DNA of 64,000 bases. Origin: Paraburkholderia sp. BL25I1N1 (GTDB lineage: Bacteria; Pseudomonadota; Gammaproteobacteria; Burkholderiales; Burkholderiaceae). This document shows positions 8,436 through 16,651 of this stretch, piece by piece. The stretch covers positions 434,001 through 498,000 of the forward strand of contig NZ_PVZB01000001.1 in NCBI RefSeq assembly GCF_003002025.1. The letters run 5' to 3'. Each line of letters opens with the position of its first letter. Position 1 is the first letter of the stretch. The notes below the pieces were generated by a model, which was not told the origin of the DNA, ran no database searches, and saw nothing but the letters and a program-made list of their open reading frames with translations. The position numbers were made by a program, and so were the translations under genes.

Positions 8436-9791
8436 TCAGTGAGCCAGGGCGGCGCCTGGCGGCATGTCGGGCGCGCGCACCGTGACGGTCTTGCGGACGT
8501 GGGCGACGTCCGTCGCGCTGACCGTTGAACCGCGGTTGCCCCAACTGTTGCGCACGAAGTTGGTCACATCCGCGACTTCCTGATCGTTCAGACGCCAGCC
8601 GAAGGCCGGCATCGTGAACGAGGAGGGCGCGGTCTTCGTACCTTCGAGCATGCTGCCGGTGAGCAGCACGTGAATCAGCGAGGTGGCGTCCTTGCCCTGC
8701 ACGACCGGATTGCCGCCCAGCGCCGGAAACACGCGGTTGTAGCCGCGACCGTCGCTGCGGTGGCAGGCCGTGCAGTTGTCGCGATAGACGGCCGCGCCCG
8801 GCGCGGTGGCGTCGCCCATGCGCAGCGCGCGCGCTGCGGTGTCGTCGTACGCGTACGGCGTTTCCCGCGGATCGGTCGATGGCAGCGTCTTCAGATAACG
8901 CGCAATCGCAGTGAGATCGGCGTCGCTCATGTGCTGCATGCTGTGCTGCACGACGTCCGTCATGCCGCCGAAGGCCGCGCTGTGCTGCGTGCGTCCGGTC
9001 TTCAGGAATTGCACGAGATCGGCTTCGCTCCACGCGCCGATGCCGGTGCGCGGATTGCCGCGCAGGCTCGACGGAATCCAGCCGTCGATCGCCGCGCCGC
9101 CCGCGAGAAACGCCGGGCCGTCGAGGTCGCTCAGCGCGCGTTCCTGCATCGTCGCCGCGCGCGGTGTGTGGCACGCGCCGCAATGGCCGAGGCCTTGAAC
9201 CAGGTACGCGCCACGCGCGATCACCGGATCGGCGTAACGCTTCGCGTCGAACGAAACCGGCTCGGGCGAGAACAGGTGACGCCAGATGCCGAGCGGCCAG
9301 CGCATCGACAGCGGCCAGACGATGTCGACCGGTTTGTTCTTCTGGTTCACCGGCGCGACGCCTTGCGTGAAGTACGCATACAGCGCGTGCATGTCGTCCT
9401 GACTCAGGCGCGCATACGATGGGAACGGCATGGCCGGATACAGCGTGTCGCCGTTCGGCTTCACGCCCGCGCGCACCGCGCGATCGAACTGCGCGAAGGT
9501 CCACGCGCCGATGCCGGTGTTGCGCTCCGGCGTGATATTGGTCGAGTAGATCGCGCCGATCGGCGTGTCGAACTTCAACCCGCCGGCGAAAGGCTTGCCT
9601 GAGGGCGCCGAATGACACGCGATGCAATCGCCGGCCCGCGCGAGATATTCGCCGTGCGCGATCAGCGTTGCGTCGTTCTGGCTTTGTGGCGCTGCCGCGT
9701 GTGCGGCAAGTGTGCTCATGCCCAGCACAGCCGCCGCGCCCGCGCGTTTGAGCGCCCGCGCGAGGCGTTTGTTATGGATGTTCTTCGTCAT
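8436..9791 (-). CDS. Triheme cytochrome c subunit of gluconate-dehydrogenase-type complex
   Basis: 451 residues with an N-terminal export signal (ALKRAGAAAVLGMSTLAAHA) and three c-type heme motifs: C56-IA-C59-H60, C204-GA-C207-H208 and C340-TA-C343-H344. This is the usual architecture of the membrane-associated cytochrome subunit that passes electrons from a periplasmic FAD dehydrogenase to ubiquinone. The open frame continues upstream inside the flavoprotein gene in another phase; the ATG at 9791 is chosen because it overlaps the flavoprotein stop as ATGA (9788-9791), the hallmark of translational coupling. Third gene of the operon. Confidence 0.92.
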   Translation of the reverse strand: MTKNIHNKRLARALKRAGAAAVLGMSTLAAHAAAPQSQNDATLIAHGEYLARAGDCIACHSAPSGKPFAGGLKFDTPIGAIYSTNITPERNTGIGAWTFAQFDRAVRAGVKPNGDTLYPAMPFPSYARLSQDDMHALYAYFTQGVAPVNQKNKPVDIVWPLSMRWPLGIWRHLFSPEPVSFDAKRYADPVIARGAYLVQGLGHCGACHTPRAATMQERALSDLDGPAFLAGGAAIDGWIPSSLRGNPRTGIGAWSEADLVQFLKTGRTQHSAAFGGMTDVVQHSMQHMSDADLTAIARYLKTLPSTDPRETPYAYDDTAARALRMGDATAPGAAVYRDNCTACHRSDGRGYNRVFPALGGNPVVQGKDATSLIHVLLTGSMLEGTKTAPSSFTMPAFGWRLNDQEVADVTNFVRNSWGNRGSTVSATDVAHVRKTVTVRAPDMPPGAALAH

Positions 9792-11566
9792 ACGCTCACC
9801 AGCGGCCCGGGGTTCTTCAGATACTGCGTGCGGATCGCGCGCGCCGACCAGTAAGCCAACGCCGCGACGAGGCCGGTCGGGTTGTAGCCGATGCCCTGCG
9901 GAAACGCCGAGGCGCCCATCACGAACACGTTGTGCACGTCCCAGCTTTGCAGGTAGCGGTTCAGCACGCTTGTCTTCGGATCGGTGCCCATCACCGCGCC
10001 GCCCACCAGGTGAGTGGTCTGATAGCGGCGCGAGTCGAAGTGCGCGCCGAATTCGCGTGTGTAGACGTTGATCGACTTCGGGCCCATCTGCTGCGCGATC
10101 TTGTGCATCTGGCCGGTCACGTAGCGCGCCATCTTGATGTCGTTGTCCTTCCAGTCGAAGGTCATGCGCAACAGCGGCTGGCCGTACGAATCGCGATAGG
10201 TCGGATCGAGGTCGAGGAACACGTCGCGGTACGACATGTTGCTGCCGTGCGCATCCATCGAAATGGTGTGCGCGTAGTGGTCTTTCACCGACTTCTTCCA
10301 GTCGGCGCCCCAGTTCGGCGTGCCGGCCGGCGTGGCGATGCCGCTGACCGGCTTGGTGCCGGCCTGATTGACCCACAACGGCGAGCCGCCGACGAAACCG
10401 AGCGGACCGTGATCGAAGTTGTCGGCATTGAAGTCGTCCACCGCGACGCCGTTGCCGCCCGCGCCGATGAACGGATTGGTGAAGGTGTCTTTATCGAAGA
10501 ACGCGGTGATGGTCGAAAGGTTCTGGTACGCAAAATTGCGGCCGACCACACCTTCGCCCGAGATCGGGTCATAGGGCTTGCCGATGCCCGACAGCAGAAG
10601 CAGATGAACGTTGTGATACTGGAACGCCGCGACGATCACGAGATCGGCCGGCTGAAACACTTCGTTGCCCGCCGGATCGACATACGTCACGCCCTTGGCG
10701 CGCTTTTTCGTGTCGTCGAGTTCGACGCGCAGCACGTGGCAGCGCGAGCGCAATTCGAAGTTCGGCAACGGCTTCAGGGCGGGCAGAATGTTGAGATTCG
10801 GTGAGGCTTTCGAATACATGTAGCACGCGTAGCCGCTGCAGAATCCGCAGAAATTGCACGGACCCATCTGCACGCCGTATGGGTTGGTGTACGGCCCCGA
10901 CGTATTCGCCGACGGCAAACGGTACGGATTCAGTCCGAGTTCGCGCGCGGCCTTGCCGAAGCGCTCCGCCGAATAGGTGTTCAGTTGCGCGGCGAGCGGA
11001 AAGTTGTCGCTGCGCGGCGCTTCGTAAATGTTGCCGTCGCCGACCACCTTGCCGTTGACCTTGTATGCCTGGCCCGAGGTGCCGAACACTTTCTCCGCGA
11101 AGTCGAAATGCGGTTCGAGTTCGTCGTAGCTGACGCCGTAATCCTGAATCGTCATGCCTTCGGGAATGAAGCGCTTGCCGTAGCGCTCCTCGTAGTGGCT
11201 CTTCAGGCGCAGTTCTTCCGGCGTGATGCGAAAATGCACGCCCGACCAGTGCAGCCCCGCGCCGCCGACGCCTTCGCCCGGCAGGAACGCAGCCAACTGA
11301 CGATACGGCAGAGCGGTATCGTTCGGCGCATGACGGATCGAGACCGTGGTTTTCGAAAGATCGAGAAAGAGCTTCTTGCGGACGTTGTAGGTCAGTTCAT
11401 CGATGGTGTTGGGATACGCGCCGTCCGGATAGGTGTCGCGATATTCGCCGCGTTCGAGCGCGACCACTTTGAGGCCGGCTTCGGTCAGTTCCTTCGCGAG
11501 AATCGCACCGGTCCAGCCGAAGCCGACGATCACCGCGTCAACGTGCGGTTTGGTTTGAGTAGACAT
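9788..11566 (-). CDS. GMC-family FAD dehydrogenase, gluconate 2-dehydrogenase flavoprotein type
   Basis: 592 residues. The N-terminal FAD-binding Rossmann motif is VDAVIVGFGWTGAILAKEL (residues ~9-27). A cysteine cluster C237-NF-C240-GF-C243-SGYA-C248 matches the iron-sulphur site of FAD-dependent gluconate/glucose/fructose dehydrogenases. The GMC C-terminal signature is seen in HNVFVMGASAFPQGIGYNPTGLVAALAY. It oxidises a sugar or sugar acid in the periplasm and hands electrons to the cytochrome encoded next. 2-ketogluconate formation from gluconate is the best guess because of length, subunit set and the PtxS-like operator upstream. A related polyol or aldose substrate cannot be excluded. 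Coupled to the upstream small subunit by a TGATG overlap at 11566. Confidence 0.9.
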   Translation of the reverse strand: MSTQTKPHVDAVIVGFGWTGAILAKELTEAGLKVVALERGEYRDTYPDGAYPNTIDELTYNVRKKLFLDLSKTTVSIRHAPNDTALPYRQLAAFLPGEGVGGAGLHWSGVHFRITPEELRLKSHYEERYGKRFIPEGMTIQDYGVSYDELEPHFDFAEKVFGTSGQAYKVNGKVVGDGNIYEAPRSDNFPLAAQLNTYSAERFGKAARELGLNPYRLPSANTSGPYTNPYGVQMGPCNFCGFCSGYACYMYSKASPNLNILPALKPLPNFELRSRCHVLRVELDDTKKRAKGVTYVDPAGNEVFQPADLVIVAAFQYHNVHLLLLSGIGKPYDPISGEGVVGRNFAYQNLSTITAFFDKDTFTNPFIGAGGNGVAVDDFNADNFDHGPLGFVGGSPLWVNQAGTKPVSGIATPAGTPNWGADWKKSVKDHYAHTISMDAHGSNMSYRDVFLDLDPTYRDSYGQPLLRMTFDWKDNDIKMARYVTGQMHKIAQQMGPKSINVYTREFGAHFDSRRYQTTHLVGGAVMGTDPKTSVLNRYLQSWDVHNVFVMGASAFPQGIGYNPTGLVAALAYWSARAIRTQYLKNPGPLVSV

Positions 11567-12300
11567 CAGGTGCGCTTTCCTTCGATCGACACGGGGCCAT
11601 ACGGATAAGCCGCGCCGTTCTGATTGACGAAGTCCATGAAATCGGCGCGCGCGCCGGGGAAGCCGATCATCTTCCAGCCGCCCATGTCGCGGTTGCCGCC
11701 GTGGATCGGATCGCAGAAGTAGCCTTCGCGCGTGTTTTGCAGCAGTTGTCCGAAGAACACCGCGGCCGGCACGTTCTCCAGATCGACCTTGTCTTTCTCG
11801 AGCGCGCCGAGCACGGTGTCGCGCGTGGCGGCGTCGAGAGCGTCGAAGGGATGCGCGAAGGTTTTCGTGCAGTAGGCGTTGACCGCCGCGATGCCGAGGC
11901 GGTACAGATCGCGCGGCACGAGCTTCAACTGGTAGCCGAGTTCGGGCGCGCCCTGCGTGAACGGCCCCTGCATGTACCAGAGCGCGCCATGTGCGTACGG
12001 CGTATCCATCTGCCGGTCGATGAATTCGGGCACGCCGGCTTCAACGGCGCCGGGGCCTTCGCTGTCCGACGGAATCAGACGGTCGACCGCGGCGTGGATG
12101 AACGCCCATTCCTTCGCGTCGAAGAAATGCGGCTTGTAGTCCGCGCCGGACGCGCGGCCCGCGTTCGCGCTTTCGCCCGAACCCGGCACGGAGGCCGTCG
12201 TGGCTTGCTTGACCTCGCAACCGGCGAGCGTGCCGGCCGGGACCAGAGCGATAGCCGTACGTAAAAAGCCACGGCGAGAGCTGATAGGGGATGAGGGCAT
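11566..12300 (-). CDS. Gluconate 2-dehydrogenase small subunit (subunit 3 family), Tat exported
   Basis: 244 residues beginning MPSSPISSRRGFLRTAIALV, with the twin-arginine SRRGFLR motif followed by a hydrophobic stretch and LAGC, a possible lipobox. The body contains FIHAAVDRLIPSDSEGPGAVEAGVPEFIDRQM and FFGQLLQNTREGYFCDPIHGGNRDMGGWKMIGFPG, characteristic of the gluconate_2-dh3 family. The cofactor-free small subunit is exported by Tat and carries the folded flavoprotein with it. First gene of the operon; the ribosome site is weak and the promoter region carries the palindrome at 12373. Confidence 0.92.
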   Translation of the reverse strand: MPSSPISSRRGFLRTAIALVPAGTLAGCEVKQATTASVPGSGESANAGRASGADYKPHFFDAKEWAFIHAAVDRLIPSDSEGPGAVEAGVPEFIDRQMDTPYAHGALWYMQGPFTQGAPELGYQLKLVPRDLYRLGIAAVNAYCTKTFAHPFDALDAATRDTVLGALEKDKVDLENVPAAVFFGQLLQNTREGYFCDPIHGGNRDMGGWKMIGFPGARADFMDFVNQNGAAYPYGPVSIEGKRT

Positions 12301-12372
12301 ATTGTTCTAGTCACCAGATTGGAGCGCGCGATTGCGTTCCGGCATTCATGGGATTGCCGGCGGGATGATAAA

Positions 12373-12386
12373 TGGAACCGGTTCCA
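12373..12386. promoter_or_regulatory. Perfect 14 bp palindrome TGGAACCGGTTCCA, LacI/PtxS-type operator
   Basis: TGGAACCGGTTCCA is perfectly self-complementary and lies 73 bases upstream of the small-subunit start. It differs at one symmetric position from TGAAACCGGTTTCA, the established site of PtxS, the LacI-family repressor of 2-ketogluconate metabolism in Pseudomonas. No LacI gene is in the window, so the regulator would act from elsewhere. Confidence 0.7.
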
Positions 12387-12550
12387 AAGTCTTTTAGCTT
12401 TTTTACAATAGCTTGTTTCGCGGAGCGATGAAATGCCGAGATTTTGCAAAAATCCGTTTTAGATCAAAGGTATTCTAGGCGTAAGACGACGCGGCAGCGA
12501 GGGCGCCAGGCGTATCAGGGCTGATGTGAAAAAGCGACGGCGTCGCGGGC

Positions 12551-12760
12551 GTGACCCGAGCGGCGGGCGATCAGCGCGGGTCCGTGCGCCAAGCGCTGCT
12601 CCAACTGGCCGCGGCCGGCATGGCCGAGATGCGGCCGCGGCATGGCGCGGTGGTCGCGAAGATCAGCCTGCACAGACTGATCGAGATGTTCGAGGTGATG
12701 GCCGAACTGGAGGCGATGTGCAGCCGCCTCGCCGCGCGGCGTGCTCGCCGCCCGCGCAAC
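12551..12760 (+). pseudogene. Remnant of a GntR/FadR-type regulator
   Basis: A short stretch encodes SVRQALLQLAAAGMAEMRPRHGAVVAKISLHRL then EMFEVMAELEAMCSRLAARR. This is the recognition helix, wing and first effector-domain helix of a GntR-family FCD regulator (normally VRxALxxLxxxGLxxxxPxxGAxV). The start of the HTH and almost all of the ~130-residue effector domain are absent, and the sequence after about 12745 no longer resembles the family. The open frame continues to 13312 without further homology, so it is treated as a gene fragment rather than a coding sequence. Confidence 0.65.
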
Positions 12761-12869
12761 ACGGCGAGTTCTTTTACCTCACAGGTAATCGACGCGCGTC
12801 ATGCCCAAGTCGACCATGAGCGGCATGCAAGTTTTCGATCCGCATCCACTCATGACCAGGAGCCACGCC

Positions 12870-13190
12870 ATGACCGCCTACGCGATTGCTCATCTGCACG
12901 ACGTCGAACTGGGCGACGAGATCGTCGAATACCTCAATTGCATCGACGGCACGCTCGCGCCGTTCTGCGGCCATTTCATCGTGCATGGCGCACGCCCCGA
13001 GATACTCGAAGGCGAATGGCGCGGCGATCTGATCGCGATCGCGTTCCCCGATCTCGCCGCCGCGCGCGCCTGGTACGCGTCGGACGCGTATCGGCGCATC
13101 CTGCCGCTGCGCACGCGGCATGCGCGCGGGCCGGTGATCCTGATCGACGGCGTGGACCAGCGGCACAAAGCGACCGACATCCTGCGATGA
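12870..13190 (+). CDS. DUF1330 family protein
   Basis: 106 residues from the ATG at 12870, with AGGAG eight bases upstream; in-frame starts further 5' lack a ribosome site. The small alpha/beta ferredoxin-like fold of DUF1330 is indicated by LNCIDGTLAPFCGHFIVHGARPEILEGEWRGDLIAIAFPDLAAARAWYASDAYRRILPLR. Function is not established for the family. It sits alone between the GntR fragment and a LysR gene. Confidence 0.85.
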   Translation: MTAYAIAHLHDVELGDEIVEYLNCIDGTLAPFCGHFIVHGARPEILEGEWRGDLIAIAFPDLAAARAWYASDAYRRILPLRTRHARGPVILIDGVDQRHKATDILR

Positions 13191-13471
13191 ACGCGGCGGC
13201 ATCAGCGCGTGAACGTGCCAGGACCTTCCGCGTTGTAGTACGCGAGCGTCATCCGATTGCTGAGGAACGACACCTTGGAGATCGTCCCCGGCGCGGCGTT
13301 TTCGTAGCGTAGGCAGCAACGAAGCAAATCGAAAGCCACGTGCGCGAATGGCAGGCATTCTGGTCCGGAGAAGGGCGTTACACTGGCCCATCTTTTTTAC
13401 CAGAGTCCCTTCATGCCGATGCCGGGTTTGCTGTCGGGTCCTTCAGCGTCACCGTGCATGAAGCATCAACA

Positions 13472-14374
13472 ATGGAAAACCTTCTCAAGAAACTCGACCT
13501 CACCTCGCTGCGCCTGTTCGTCGCCGTCTGCCAGGAGCGCAATATCGCGCGCGCGGCGGAGCGCGAGTTCATCGCATCGTCCGCGGTGAGCCGGCGCATC
13601 GCCGAGATCGAGGCGGTGATCGGCTTGCCGGTGATCCAGCGGCAGTCGCGCGGCATCACCGTGACGCCGGTCGGCGAGACCGTGCTGCGCTACGCGCTGG
13701 CGATCATCGGCAATATCGAGCAGATGAGCGCGGAGCTGTCGCGTTTCTCGTCGGGTGCGAAAGGGCGCGTGCGGGTGGTGGCGAATCTGTCCTCCATCGT
13801 GCAGTTTTTGCCGGAAGATGTGGCCGCGTTCGGGCGCGCGTTTCCGGAGGTGTCGATCGAACTGGAGGAGGAAAATAGCGCCGACGTGCTGCGGATTGTC
13901 GGTGAGCACGCGGCGGACTTCGGCATCTGCAATTCGGTGGCGGGCAGCGAGGCGTTCGAGCAGGTGCCGTATCGGCAGGATCGGCTGGCGGTGCTGGTGC
14001 CGGGCGGCCATCGGCTCGCCGGCGCGTTGCGGGTGAGCTTCGACGACCTGCTCGATGACAGCTTCGTCGGACTGCGCAGCGAGAGCGCGCTGACGCAACT
14101 GCTCACGCAGCAGGCAGCCCGCGCGGGGCGGCAACTCGATGTGAAGATTCGCGTCAGCAGTCTCGACGCGCTTTGCCGGATGGTGCATGCCGGGCTCGGC
14201 ATCGCGGTCGTGCCTGAACAGGTCGGGCTGCTCTATCTGAATGCACTCGACGTGAGCCTACTGTCTTTGAGCGATGCCTGGGCGGTGCGCCACCTCATCA
14301 TGATCTTCAAGTCACGCGATCAGTTGAGCGCGAGCGCGGCGGCGCTGGTCGGGTTTCTCGGCAAGGGCGGTTGA
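13472..14374 (+). CDS. LysR-family transcriptional regulator
   Basis: 300 residues from ATG 13472 (MENLLKKLDLTSLRLFVAV). The winged HTH occupies about residues 9-65 (AVCQERNIARAAEREFIASSAVSRRIAEIEAVIGLPVIQRQSRGITVTPVGE), and the periplasmic-binding-like effector domain follows (RLAVLVPGGHRLAG, LCRMVHAGLGIAVVPEQVG). It is transcribed toward the aconitase-type gene 200 bases downstream and is the likely local activator of that gene and the MFS transporter. The effector is presumably the hydratase substrate or a relative, by analogy only. Confidence 0.92.
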   Translation: MENLLKKLDLTSLRLFVAVCQERNIARAAEREFIASSAVSRRIAEIEAVIGLPVIQRQSRGITVTPVGETVLRYALAIIGNIEQMSAELSRFSSGAKGRVRVVANLSSIVQFLPEDVAAFGRAFPEVSIELEEENSADVLRIVGEHAADFGICNSVAGSEAFEQVPYRQDRLAVLVPGGHRLAGALRVSFDDLLDDSFVGLRSESALTQLLTQQAARAGRQLDVKIRVSSLDALCRMVHAGLGIAVVPEQVGLLYLNALDVSLLSLSDAWAVRHLIMIFKSRDQLSASAAALVGFLGKGG

Positions 14375-14574
14375 CGCGAGCCACGGCGGGCGGATCGGCA
14401 GAGGCGTGTCTGCGCTGGTGGCCGGCTGTCTTATCCGGTGGCGACGCGCCGATGCCCGGACAACCGTGTCGAGCACGATCGTGCCCATCATCGCCAAACG
14501 AGAGGTCTGCGTTGCCGCACCGACACTTCGGCATTGCCCACGCGCGCCGTATAGTGGGCGCAAGGAGAATGCCC

Positions 14575-16530
14575 ATGAGCGACACGATTCGTCTGGACGG
14601 CCGCGTGCTGTACCTGTCCCAAGACCCCGCGGTGATCGAGGCGCAACTCGCCGGCGAGAACTTCACGCGCGCCACGGCCGGTCCGCTGCGCGACAACGTC
14701 TCCACCGACGAGATCACGCCGGTCACCGTCATGCTCACCTACGACGAGCGCCTCGGCCAGTATCCGTACGTCGGCTTCAAGGCCGGCGAGCGCATGCCGA
14801 TCGGCCGCGATGCGGTGAAGCACGGCGGCTTCCAGGTGACGGTGGCGGGCAAGCGCTACGGCAAGGGATCGTCGCGCGAATCGAGTCCGTTGGCGGAACT
14901 CTCGGCCGGCATCCGGTTGATCGTCGCGGAAAGCTTCGAGCGGATCTATCAGCAAAACTGCGACAACATCGGCATTCTCACCACCACTGACTTTGCCGTG
15001 CTCGATCGTTTGAGCGCGGGTGAAGCGGTGCCGATCGACGAATTCCTCAAGGGACGCGACGCGCTCACGCAGCAGATCATTCGCAGCGGCGGCTTGCTCG
15101 CATATAGCAAGTTCGCCGACTGGCCGGCGCCGCGCACAAGCGATAGCGCTGACGCTGACGCGGCGCAGGCCGAGGAGCCGAAGACGCTGGTCGAGAAAAT
15201 CATCGAGCGCCATCTGCACCCGGCCAGCGCGGGCGCGCGGCGCGGCGACGGCGTGTTCATCGCCGCGGACTGGCGCTTCAGCCACGATTACTTCACCGGC
15301 ATGTGCGCGCATCTGATGCATCGCGCGTTCGGCAAGCCGGCGCCGCTGCATGCGCCGGATCACATCATCGCGTTCCAGGATCATCTGGTGCTGGCATCGC
15401 AGAGCATTCCGCACGTGCGCGACGGTCTGCTGCCGGGCGTCGCCAATCTGATGGAAGGGCATACGTCTTTCTCGCGTGACTATCCGGTGCGCTCGCACGG
15501 TGCGCTCGACAGCATGCCGGGCTCCGAAGGCATCTGTCACGCGTTGATGGCCGAGCAATACGCATTGCCGGGGCAAGTGGCGTGCGGCACCGATTCGCAC
15601 ACGCCGCATTCGGGTGCGCTCGGCTGCCTCGCGTTCGGTGCGGGCGCAACGGAAATCGCCAATAGCTGGGTGACGGGCTATGTGCGCTGCAAAGTGCCGG
15701 AGACTTTGCGCATTGAAATCAGCGGTCACTTGCGCGATGGAGTGACCGCAAAGGACGTGGTGCTGCATCTGCTGAAAATGGATGCGATCCGCTCGGGTGA
15801 CGCGATCGGCCTCGTGTTCGAATATGGCGGTGCAGCCGTGCGCGCGATGTCGATCGACGAGCGTGCGACCTTGACCAACATGGTCGCGGAACTGGGCGGC
15901 TTCACCGGCATCGTCGAACCGGATGAGCGCACGGTGGCGTTTCTCAAAGAACGGCGCGGTGTCGATTTCACCCTTGAAAACTGGATGAAAAGCGATGCGG
16001 GCGCCACCTATCGCGACACCATCCGTATCGACGCAGGCGCGATCGAACCGATGCTCGCGCGTCCTGGCGACCCCGGCAACGGCGTGCCGGCGCCGCGACT
16101 GGAACAGGACGTCGCCATCGATATCGCTTACGGTGGCTCGTGCACGGCGGGCAAACGCGAAGACTTCGATTTCTATCACGAGGTGCTGCATTGGGGCGTC
16201 GAGCACGGTCTTGGCGTGCCCGAGGGGACGCGTCTCTACTTGCAGTTCGGCACCATGGCAGTGCGCGCGTATTGCGAGGAGCGCGGTTACTTGCCGGTTT
16301 TCGAGCGCGCGGGCGTGACGCTCGTCATGCCGGGCTGCGGGTCGTGCGCGAATTGCGGGCCGGGCCAATCGGCCGAGGCGAACGAAGTGACGATCAGCGC
16401 GATCAACCGCAATTTCCCGGGCCGTTCGGGGCCGGGCAATGTGTGGCTCGCGAGTCCGTACACGGTGGCGGCGAGCGCGCTGGCCGGAAAAATCACCACC
16501 TTCGAACAATTGAAGCGCGCACGCGGCTAG
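14575..16530 (+). CDS. Fused aconitase/isopropylmalate-isomerase-type hydro-lyase, swivel domain first
   Basis: 651 residues. The start is ATG 14575 because AAGGAG lies seven bases upstream; an ATG at 14569 is too close. Residues ~20-190 form the small swivel domain (RDNVSTDEITPV, GKRYGKGSSRESSPLAELSAGI, SFERIYQQNCDNIGIL) and residues ~205-651 the large catalytic domain (GTDSHTPHSGALGCLAFGAGATE). Iron-sulphur ligands are C523 (GGSC-TAGK), C588 and C591 (PGCGSC). In LeuC/LeuD the two parts are separate and aconitase has the swivel last; here the order is small then large in one chain. It should catalyse a dehydration-hydration of a hydroxy-di/tricarboxylate; the substrate is unknown. The MFS gene follows. 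Confidence 0.85.
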   Translation: MSDTIRLDGRVLYLSQDPAVIEAQLAGENFTRATAGPLRDNVSTDEITPVTVMLTYDERLGQYPYVGFKAGERMPIGRDAVKHGGFQVTVAGKRYGKGSSRESSPLAELSAGIRLIVAESFERIYQQNCDNIGILTTTDFAVLDRLSAGEAVPIDEFLKGRDALTQQIIRSGGLLAYSKFADWPAPRTSDSADADAAQAEEPKTLVEKIIERHLHPASAGARRGDGVFIAADWRFSHDYFTGMCAHLMHRAFGKPAPLHAPDHIIAFQDHLVLASQSIPHVRDGLLPGVANLMEGHTSFSRDYPVRSHGALDSMPGSEGICHALMAEQYALPGQVACGTDSHTPHSGALGCLAFGAGATEIANSWVTGYVRCKVPETLRIEISGHLRDGVTAKDVVLHLLKMDAIRSGDAIGLVFEYGGAAVRAMSIDERATLTNMVAELGGFTGIVEPDERTVAFLKERRGVDFTLENWMKSDAGATYRDTIRIDAGAIEPMLARPGDPGNGVPAPRLEQDVAIDIAYGGSCTAGKREDFDFYHEVLHWGVEHGLGVPEGTRLYLQFGTMAVRAYCEERGYLPVFERAGVTLVMPGCGSCANCGPGQSAEANEVTISAINRNFPGRSGPGNVWLASPYTVAASALAGKITTFEQLKRARG

Positions 16531-16651
16531 AATGCTGGCCGGACCTTGGGCCCGGCATCGCGGTGCGCGTGACGCGCGAAAGTACAAGAGGCCGGCGAGA
16601 CCGGTCCAGCGAACCCTATCGTTTCGCGAGTATCACCAGGAGACATACAAC

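Noticed and set aside
9792..10376. Upstream extension of the cytochrome c reading frame
   Set aside because: This part lies inside the flavoprotein gene in another phase and gives Arg/His-rich nonsense; the true start is the ATG overlapping the flavoprotein stop.
12761..13312. Possible longer GntR protein continuing from the fragment at 12551
   Set aside because: After residue ~65 the translation is Arg-rich and shows no FCD domain, while the overlapping frame encodes a good DUF1330 protein with its own ribosome site.
14488..16587. 699-codon minus-strand open frame opposite the aconitase-type gene
   Set aside because: Composition typical of antisense of GC-rich coding sequence (Arg, His, Ala); the plus strand has complete domains and cluster cysteines.
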